Shown here: piece by piece, positions 58,068 to 64,000 of the stretch | How the letters are laid out: every line of letters begins with the position of its first letter | How positions within the stretch are numbered: position 1 is the stretch's first letter | NCBI GenBank assembly: GCA_963701385.1 | Contig: CAVOZW010000009.1 | Coordinates: 1-64,000, forward strand | Length of the DNA: 64,000 bases | Origin: B30-G6 sp963701385 | GTDB taxonomy: Bacteria; Desulfobacterota; Desulfobacteria; Desulfobacterales; B30-G6 | Direction: 5' to 3' | Notes under the pieces: model-generated | Database searches by the model: none | Seen by the model: only the letters and a program-made list of their open reading frames with translations | What the model was told of the DNA's origin: nothing | Translations under genes and position numbers: made by a program

Positions 58068-59408
58068 ATGAAACCCATTGTTGCCATTATCGGTCGCCCC
58101 AACGTGGGAAAGTCGACTTTTTTCAACCGCGTCACCAGGTCGAGGGATGCGCTTGTGGAGAACTTTCCGGGCGTTACCAGGGATCGTCTCTACAGGGATG
58201 CGTGCTGGAACGATGTCGATTTTACATTGATCGACACCGGTGGGTTTACCGAGGGGGCTGATAATTTTGCCCCCCAAATTCGTCTGCAGGTCCAACAAGC
58301 CTTGGAAGATGCCGACGTTGTCGTTCATATGCTGGACGGCAAGGGAGGCATCTCGCCCTTTGACCAGGACATTATTCAATTGCTGCGTTCAACCACCAAA
58401 CCGGTCATGGTGGTGGTCAATAAAATCGATGGCGTTGAACAGGAAAAAGGCATCTACGATTTTTACAGTTTAGGGATAGAGAACCCGTATCCTGTGTCGG
58501 CCGAACACGGCTACGGCATGCACGACTTTCTGGATGGCCTGGTGGAACAATTTGCCCGCCTTCTGCCCTTGAACGGCGAAGATTCCAAAGAAGACGCTGT
58601 CAAAATAGCCGTCGTCGGCCGACCCAATGTGGGTAAATCATCGTTGATCAATGCCATACTCGGTAAGCGTCGACACCTGGTGAGCGAGGTTCCTGGCACG
58701 ACCCGCGATGCTGTCGATTCGGATTTTCAAAAGGATAAACGCCTGTATCGCTTCATCGATACCGCCGGTATCCGGCGCAAGGGCAAGGTCCGTCAAAAAC
58801 TGGAAAAATTCTCGGTCATCAAGGCCTTACGAAGCCTTGACAGGTGCGACGTGGCCTTGATGGTTCTGGATGCAGCCGACGGCATCACGGAACAGGATAT
58901 CAACATTGCCGGTTATGCTTATGACAGGGGCTGCGGATGTATCTTTTTGCTGAACAAGTGGGATCTGGTGGAGAAGGACAGCCATACCGTCAAAACATTT
59001 GAGAGGCAGCTAAAGGATGCGGCCAAATTCCTTCAGTTTGCCCCGGTATTGACCATATCCGCCCTCACTGGCACCCGTATTCGTAAAATATTCGACACGG
59101 TCGATTCGGTTTACAGTCAGTTCGACACGCGCATCAAAACGGGGCAGTTGAACAGAATCGTCGAAAAAGCCACCCAAAAGAACGAACCTTCCCTGTTCAG
59201 GGGAAAGCGGCTGAAATTTTACTATGCCACCCAGATTAGCACCAAGCCGCCCACTTTCGTGTGTTTTGTCAATTATCCGCAAGCGGTTCATTTTTCGTAC
59301 AAACGGTTTTTGACGAATCAGATCCGCACCGGAACCGGTCTAACCCGGACGCCCGTGCGTCTCATCTTCCGTCAGCGAACCGGCCGGTTGACCAAGACAA
59401 AAAACTGA
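58068..59408 (+). CDS. der: Ribosome-assembly GTPase Der (EngA)
   Basis: Two-GTPase protein needed for 50S maturation. 446 residues. G domain 1: IIGRPNVGKSTFFNRVTRSR, DTGGFTEGAD, NKIDG. G domain 2: VVGRPNVGKSSLINAILGKR, DTAGIRRKGKVRQK, NKWDLVEKD. A C-terminal KH-like domain follows (FVCFVNYPQAVHFSYKRFL). The start at 58068 gives the standard N-terminus MKPIVAIIGRPN; an upstream in-frame start at 58038 adds ten unlike residues. Confidence 0.97.
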   Translation: MKPIVAIIGRPNVGKSTFFNRVTRSRDALVENFPGVTRDRLYRDACWNDVDFTLIDTGGFTEGADNFAPQIRLQVQQALEDADVVVHMLDGKGGISPFDQDIIQLLRSTTKPVMVVVNKIDGVEQEKGIYDFYSLGIENPYPVSAEHGYGMHDFLDGLVEQFARLLPLNGEDSKEDAVKIAVVGRPNVGKSSLINAILGKRRHLVSEVPGTTRDAVDSDFQKDKRLYRFIDTAGIRRKGKVRQKLEKFSVIKALRSLDRCDVALMVLDAADGITEQDINIAGYAYDRGCGCIFLLNKWDLVEKDSHTVKTFERQLKDAAKFLQFAPVLTISALTGTRIRKIFDTVDSVYSQFDTRIKTGQLNRIVEKATQKNEPSLFRGKRLKFYYATQISTKPPTFVCFVNYPQAVHFSYKRFLTNQIRTGTGLTRTPVRLIFRQRTGRLTKTKN

Positions 59409-59446
59409 GTGTATATGGTGTTTGTTGTGTTGCACAGGGCTACATG

Positions 59447-59483
59447 CCAACAAACCCAACGAACCCAACGAACAATCCAACAC
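59447..59483. repeat. 9-bp minisatellite, short copy
   Basis: AACAAACCCAACGAACCCAA and the next few bases repeat the CCCAACGAA unit about four times, in the 84-bp gap between der and rarA. A GTTTGTTGTGTTG stretch just upstream could pair with it. Confidence 0.65.
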
Positions 59484-59492
59484 GGTACATTG

Positions 59493-60866
59493 ATGGATCT
59501 TTTCGAATATAATGCCCGACAATCCAGGGCCAAGCGTCAACCCCTTGCGGAGCGGGTACGACCGAAAAGCTTGAAGGCCTTCGTGGGGCAGAAGCATCTT
59601 CTGGGTGAGGGCAACCTGATCCGGACCGCTATTGAAACCGATCACATTTTCTCCATGATTCTCTGGGGGCCTCCTGGATGTGGAAAGACAACCCTGGCCC
59701 GCATCATCGCCAAGGAGACCCAGGCATATTTCGTCCATTTTTCAGCCGTGTTGTCGGGTGTCAAGGAAATTCGATCGGTCATCAAGATCGCCAAGGACCA
59801 GCACTCTTTGTACCGGCAGGAAACGATTCTGTTCGTTGATGAAATTCATCGCTTCAACAAGGCACAGCAGGATGCATTTTTACACCATGTTGAAGATGGG
59901 CTGATCACCTTGATCGGGGCCACAACCGAAAACCCCTCCTTTGAAGTCATTGCGCCACTCCTGTCACGCTGCCGTGTGGTCACCATGAAGGTCTTGTCGA
60001 ATGAAGACATCGCCCTGATTATCGAATCCGCGCTCAAGGACGAAGACCAAGGGCTGGGGAAAGACGGCTGGCAGTTGCGTCGGGAGGCCGTCGATTACCT
60101 GGTTCGCATATCCGATGGCGACGCCCGCATGGCCTTGAACAATCTCGAACTGGTGACCAGCCTCAAAAGAACGGGCCAGGAAACGAAGGTCGTGACCCTG
60201 GAAGAGATCAAAACAGCGCTTCAGGAAAAAGCGCTCGTTTATGACAAATCAGGTGAATCCCATTACAATCTCATCTCGGCGCTGCACAAGAGCATGCGCG
60301 GCAGCGACCCCGATGCCGCCATATACTGGCTCGGTCGCATGCTGGCCTCTGGAGAAAACCCGCTCTACGTGGCACGCAGAATGGTCCGTTTTGCCGTCGA
60401 AGATATCGGTAATGCCGACCCCGGGGCCCTCAACATCGCCTTGAACGGCATGCAGGCCTATCGTTTTCTCGGATCCCCCGAAGGGGATCTGGCCCTGGCC
60501 CAGGTGGCTGTTTACCTGGCCGCGGCCCCCAAGAGCAATGCCACTTACGCTGCCTACAACAAGGTTCAGGAGACCATCCAGCAGACCGGTTCTCTACAAA
60601 CGCCTTTGCACATACGCAATGCCCCCACCAAACTGATGAAAGCCATGGGTTACGGCAAGGATTACCAGTATGCCCACAACTATCAGGATGCCATCGACGC
60701 TCAGGAATACCTGCCGGACAAGATCCGGGGACTAACATTTTATCATCCCGTGGATCGTGGCCATGAACAGACGATCAAGAAGCGTCTTGACCAGTGGCGG
60801 CACAGGAAGCAGCAGCTACAGGCGTCGTCCAAAATAAAACCAAAACAGGAGGATGCAGAGAGCTGA
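59493..60866 (+). CDS. rarA: Replication-associated recombination protein A (RarA/MgsA)
   Basis: AAA+ ATPase that acts at stalled replication forks. 457 residues from the ATG at 59493 (MDLFEYNARQSRAK); the longer frame begins inside the minisatellite. Seen: RPKSLKAFVGQKHLLGEGNL, ILWGPPGCGKTTLARIIAKE (Walker A), ILFVDEIHRFNKAQQDAFL (Walker B), LIGATTENPSFEV (sensor 1) and the C-terminal HALHKS-type helical domain (NLISALHKSMRGSDPDAAIY). Intact and of usual length. Confidence 0.96.
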   Translation: MDLFEYNARQSRAKRQPLAERVRPKSLKAFVGQKHLLGEGNLIRTAIETDHIFSMILWGPPGCGKTTLARIIAKETQAYFVHFSAVLSGVKEIRSVIKIAKDQHSLYRQETILFVDEIHRFNKAQQDAFLHHVEDGLITLIGATTENPSFEVIAPLLSRCRVVTMKVLSNEDIALIIESALKDEDQGLGKDGWQLRREAVDYLVRISDGDARMALNNLELVTSLKRTGQETKVVTLEEIKTALQEKALVYDKSGESHYNLISALHKSMRGSDPDAAIYWLGRMLASGENPLYVARRMVRFAVEDIGNADPGALNIALNGMQAYRFLGSPEGDLALAQVAVYLAAAPKSNATYAAYNKVQETIQQTGSLQTPLHIRNAPTKLMKAMGYGKDYQYAHNYQDAIDAQEYLPDKIRGLTFYHPVDRGHEQTIKKRLDQWRHRKQQLQASSKIKPKQEDAES

Positions 60867-60885
60867 GAGGCGTTTATTGTTCTAC

Positions 60886-60910
60886 AAACCGCGTGCTTGG
60901 CACGCGGTTT
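60886..60910. terminator. Perfect hairpin after rarA
   Basis: AAACCGCGTGC/GCACGCGGTTT with a TTG loop, between convergent rarA and the NRDE gene. Probably a stop for both directions, though T runs are short. Confidence 0.65.
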
Positions 60911-61000
60911 AAAGCCTGAACCCACGGAGACCTGCCGTCTCTCTTGTCTTGCTTCCATTTCGCTCTGGCTATGGCAATACCCGAAAGTCGAGTTACTGCA

Positions 61001-61780
61001 TCAAGCATGGATAATAAATGTATGGCACTGCGTGGTCACTTCTGAATTCTCACTGGCCTTTCTGCCAAATGTCCGCTCCAGGAACGTGATCTCACCGCTG
61101 TGTTTCCAAAGAAGAATGGAGGCGCAGCGGGTGCCGTAAATATCACTCGTGATAAACAGGGGCGACAACACCCTTTCCCATTCCAGGCCAACTCCGGTGT
61201 CGGGGAGGTCTTCATCGGTGGGGATGGATCGATCCCCCAGGATCCCGAAGATGTCTTCCTGGGAAAAGCCCTTTTTTCTACTGATCAATGAATGCAGTCT
61301 GGAAATGCCCTGGGCTACTTTGGGCCAGGGCGTGTTCAGGAGATGGTTGCTGAGACCATGCACACCGGGTTCGATGGTGTGGATGTTATCGTCACGGTTG
61401 GAAGAATGGAAGAGCTTGTTGGCATCCCCGATGATCAGGTTGAAACCATTATAGGCCTGACCCTTGTCCAGAACCGTTTTCAGATAATTGTGAGGCCTTG
61501 AATTGCCGATCAAAAAATCCTTTACCAGGTCCCCCCGGGAGGGGGCATCCTCTCTGGTTAAACCGACTTCCCTGAAATTCGTGATGGCGGCAAAACGCCC
61601 TGTTTTGGTGATGCCCATCCATGTGCCGCCGGCCTTGAGGTCCTGTCCGGCGAGAAGGGTCGGGTAATCGTTCCACCAGGCAAGAGGACGGGTGGGACGG
61701 TCGTAAAACTCGTCCCGATTGGCCGCCAGGATGAGTCGATATTGCGGGTGAACTCGATATGCAAAGAGGATCAGACACAC
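61001..61780 (-). CDS. NRDE family protein (TANGO2-like)
   Basis: 259 residues of the NRDE (Ser/Thr-rich T10, TANGO2) family. The opening MCLILFAYRVHPQYRLILAA NRDEF-type block starts with the N-terminal Cys2 and holds the NRDE motif; GGTWMGITKTGRFAAITNFR and VHGLSNHLLNTPWPKV follow. These proteins have an Ntn-hydrolase-like fold, with Cys2 as possible nucleophile. Cellular role is unclear; TANGO2 has been linked to lipid and heme handling. Complete. Confidence 0.88.
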   Translation of the reverse strand: MCLILFAYRVHPQYRLILAANRDEFYDRPTRPLAWWNDYPTLLAGQDLKAGGTWMGITKTGRFAAITNFREVGLTREDAPSRGDLVKDFLIGNSRPHNYLKTVLDKGQAYNGFNLIIGDANKLFHSSNRDDNIHTIEPGVHGLSNHLLNTPWPKVAQGISRLHSLISRKKGFSQEDIFGILGDRSIPTDEDLPDTGVGLEWERVLSPLFITSDIYGTRCASILLWKHSGEITFLERTFGRKASENSEVTTQCHTFIIHA

Positions 61781-62003
61781 AGCGAAATATTGACCTTTAA
61801 GATGCGCTTATGATAGGTAAGCTCACTAGTGGATTTTTGAAGGCTTTTTGCGAACCTTTGATCCGCCAGAGATTGGTTCAGATCGAGATAAAAATCGCTC
61901 AGTTCAGGTATAAACAAAAATATTCAAAACTTCAACATCATCATGGCGTATAACATCACATATACCAGTTGTCATATATATGTTCCGCATCATGCTCACG
62001 GAT
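61781..62003. other. Intergenic region upstream of the NRDE gene
   Basis: No gene supported in the 223 bp before the hairpin element at 62004. AT-rich, with a TATATAT run around 61970-61980. Confidence 0.4.
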
Positions 62004-62198
62004 GAGAGGGTCCCCTATTTTTTAAAAAAGACATATCATGATGAATCTGCCCCGCTAACGTAGTGCCCTGCTGGATGGATGATGTTTCCCCGGTCTTATG
62101 GTATCACCAAACGATCTTGTTTCATCATCCATCCGGCGGGCACAAGGTAAAGCATGGGTTGATATGTCTTTTTGAAAAAATAGGGGACCCTCTTAAAC
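62004..62198. repeat. MITE-like element with long terminal inverted repeats
   Basis: The left arm GAGAGGGTCCCCTATTTTTT... through AAAAAGACATATC (62006-62038) is complementary to 62162-62196 with one or two mismatches over about 33 bases. Inner arms GTGCCCTGCTGGATGGATGATG-like (62062) and CATCATCCATCCGGCGGGCAC-like (62123) pair too. The whole 195 bp can form one long hairpin. It has no gene and stands 70 bp before the thiolase gene. Confidence 0.8.
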
Positions 62199-62267
62199 CC
62201 CAATCGGAACGTTATTATGACAATCACTATATAAGTACAGAAAACGCGTCATAAAAGGAGAAACAGG

Positions 62268-63554
62268 ATGAAAGAAGTCGTCATTGTGGGTGGAGCAAGA
62301 ACAGCTATAGGAACCTTTGGAAGTGGTTTGAAAACCGTGCCCGTGGTGGAACTGGGATCCATTGTCATGAAAGACGTTTTCAGACGGACCAAACTCCGGC
62401 CGGTGGCCAGTGAGGCCATGCAGGCCTTTGCGCCAGACAAATTGAAGGGCAGGGGGCGCATCGAACTGGAAACCCAACACGGCGAGTGGGACGACACCTT
62501 TATGCCCATAACCATCGACGAGGTCATCATGGGGAATGTTCTACAGGCGGCTCAGGGGCAGAACCCGGCCCGTCAGGCCATGATTCGGGCAGGGATCCCC
62601 AAGGAAACGCCTGCCATGACCATTAACAAGGTGTGCGGGTCCGGCCTAAAAGCTATTGCCATAGGCGCTGCAGCCATCATTTCCAATCAGGCGGAAGTCG
62701 TTCTTGCGGGTGGTCAGGAGAGCATGAGTACAGTACCCATGGCATTGCCGAAAGCAAGATGGGGACATCGGATGGAGTTGAACGGTGTGGGGGATATTTA
62801 CGATCTGATGGTTTTTGATGGTCTGTACGAAATTTTCTATGGCTACCACATGGGTCTCACCGCCGAGAATATCGCCGAGCTATATCACATCAGCCGGGAA
62901 GAACAAGATGAGCTTGCCGTTCTGAGCCACCAGCGCGCGAGAAAGGCAATCGCGGACGGCGATTTTGCCGCAGAAATTGTTCCGGTCACCATCAGGTCGC
63001 GAAAAGGGGAGACGCTGTTCGATACGGACGAAAGGCCCATGGAAACCGACATGGAAAAGATGGCCCGGTTGCGGCCGGCCTTCAAAAAAGACGGCACGGT
63101 GACGGCAGGCAATGCGTCGGGTATCAACGATGGCGCGGCAGCCGTGCTTCTCATGAGTGCTGAAAAGGCAGGCCAACTGGGCCTCGAACCGATCGTAAAA
63201 ATCAAGGCCTTTGCATCCGGGGGTGTAGACCCTGCCTATATGGGCTTAGGTCCGGTACCGGCCGTGAGAAAGGTGCTCGAGACAACGGGGATGCAACTGA
63301 AGGATATCGATATGATCGAACTGAACGAGGCCTTTGCAGCCCAGGCCATCGGTTGTATGCGTGAATTGGGTATTGAAACCAGCCGTCCCAATGAATTGGG
63401 AAGCGGTATTTCACTTGGCCATCCCATTGGTTGCACCGGCGCCCGGCAAATGATCAGCGGTATGAATTTGATGCGACGAAAAGACTACCAAACGGGCCTG
63501 ATCAGCATGTGTATCGGCGGTGGAATGGGCATGGCCATGATCATTGAACGTTGA
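62268..63554 (+). CDS. Acetyl-CoA C-acetyltransferase (thiolase)
   Basis: Joins or cleaves acyl-CoA with acetyl-CoA. 428 residues. Seen: VVIVGGARTAIGTFGSGLKT, TINKVCGSGLKAIAIGAAAI (nucleophilic Cys), GGQESMSTVPMALP, ELNEAFAAQAIGCMR and SLGHPIGCTGARQM (His and second Cys), all intact. It is longer than the usual ~393 residues because of about 35 extra residues after TKLRPV (about 45-80), before DEVIMGNVLQAAQGQNPARQ. AAAGGAGAAACAGG precedes the ATG. It fits with the acyl-CoA dehydrogenase and oxoacid oxidoreductase nearby, though transcribed separately. Confidence 0.93.
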   Translation: MKEVVIVGGARTAIGTFGSGLKTVPVVELGSIVMKDVFRRTKLRPVASEAMQAFAPDKLKGRGRIELETQHGEWDDTFMPITIDEVIMGNVLQAAQGQNPARQAMIRAGIPKETPAMTINKVCGSGLKAIAIGAAAIISNQAEVVLAGGQESMSTVPMALPKARWGHRMELNGVGDIYDLMVFDGLYEIFYGYHMGLTAENIAELYHISREEQDELAVLSHQRARKAIADGDFAAEIVPVTIRSRKGETLFDTDERPMETDMEKMARLRPAFKKDGTVTAGNASGINDGAAAVLLMSAEKAGQLGLEPIVKIKAFASGGVDPAYMGLGPVPAVRKVLETTGMQLKDIDMIELNEAFAAQAIGCMRELGIETSRPNELGSGISLGHPIGCTGARQMISGMNLMRRKDYQTGLISMCIGGGMGMAMIIER

Positions 63555-63774
63555 TTTTTCTCTTTACTTTTTAGACAATTATTGCTAAAAATCAAATCTT
63601 AAGCGGTTATTTTAAATTTTGGTAATGATTTAATAAATCATTACCATTTTGAACGCCACGCATGATAGCTTTTATGATGAAACGTTCCGAGACCGCTACG
63701 GTAAATATCGTCAAACAACCAGTATAGAATTCTGGTCTGAGAATCGGGTTGAAAAATGTAGTCGGGAGATCCAT

Positions 63775-63930
63775 ATGAACGTTAGCAGAAAATTGGGCAT
63801 TCTGGTTTTTTGTGGTGTGCCGGCGATTGTCGGCGGTGGAATTTTATATGCTGTTTTTGGAAATTATATGCCTGTCTTTATTTATGAACTATTGCTTGTT
63901 TTTGCAGCTGGTAGCTATGTAAGCAGATAG
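63775..63930 (+). CDS. Small membrane protein
   Basis: 51 residues from the ATG at 63775, with GGGAGA before it. Two hydrophobic segments (LGILVFCGVPAIVGGGILY and VFIYELLLVFAAGSYV). A frame extending left to 63649 has a non-membrane, charged start of doubtful coding value. No family recognised. Confidence 0.45.
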   Translation: MNVSRKLGILVFCGVPAIVGGGILYAVFGNYMPVFIYELLLVFAAGSYVSR

Positions 63931-64000
63931 AGCCCTGCCATTTGACGCACCATGTCACCCGTCACAACGACTTACCCCAACGTTGAACGTGATGAATAAT

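Overview
The window reads as chromosome from a sulfate-reducer-type Desulfobacterota bacterium, most plausibly order Desulfobacterales. This is inferred from the ATP synthase cluster that lacks atpB/atpE, a 2-oxoacid:ferredoxin oxidoreductase with fused TPP and gamma parts, two apparent selenoproteins, and general codon and protein style. A complete 16S gene is present and would settle the taxonomy. The first 13 kb is AT-richer, gene-poor and full of remnants. From 13.2 kb onward the DNA is ordinary core chromosome.

1-13,150: accessory region next to a tRNA-Pro(GGG) gene. It opens with a broken gene copy fused to a higBA toxin-antitoxin pair, followed by a 22-bp direct repeat of part of the tRNA-Pro gene and a 20-bp repeat seen again at the far end. 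Inside are unknown small genes, a SnoaL-like protein, an outer-membrane barrel, an HD phosphohydrolase, zinc ribbons, an SGNH hydrolase lying between two pieces of an exonuclease gene, an AAA/DUF4143 ATPase, a decayed two-gene HEPN-like locus, and a primase-helicase of the TOTE conflict type with a DUF6155-like partner. It also holds a DsrE-family gene whose in-frame TGA looks like selenocysteine. No integrase gene is visible.

13.2-33.7 kb: an LD-carboxypeptidase and a beta-lactamase-fold hydrolase; the rod-shape cluster mreB-mreC-mreD-mrdA-rodA with a bactofilin; the F-type ATPase genes atpF'-F-H-A-G-D-C; a short GlmU-like uridylyltransferase; zapB-zapA followed by a convincing 6S RNA; then rny and tyrS. 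Five single-base frameshifts lie in atpF, atpA, atpD and the glmU-like gene (two) and a sixth in the primase-helicase. Each is repaired by one base, often in a homopolymer, so sequence error is likelier than gene decay.

33.7-39.4 kb: an rRNA operon with tandem promoters (16S, tRNA-Ile, tRNA-Ala, 23S, 5S, terminator). 39.6-51.5 kb: fabH, a sensor kinase/NtrC-type regulator pair, a peroxiredoxin with TGA at the peroxidatic position (second selenoprotein) just downstream of a Cys-containing DsrE paralogue, a lipoprotein, and an aapJQMP-type polar amino acid ABC transporter. 51.7-64 kb: a VWA/TSP3/OmpA lipoprotein, acyl-CoA dehydrogenase, 2-oxoacid:ferredoxin oxidoreductase, der, rarA, an NRDE protein and a thiolase. 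Intergenic spaces carry several dispersed repeats: a 9-bp minisatellite family at three loci, two hairpin-forming MITE-like elements and a GC-rich dispersed repeat.
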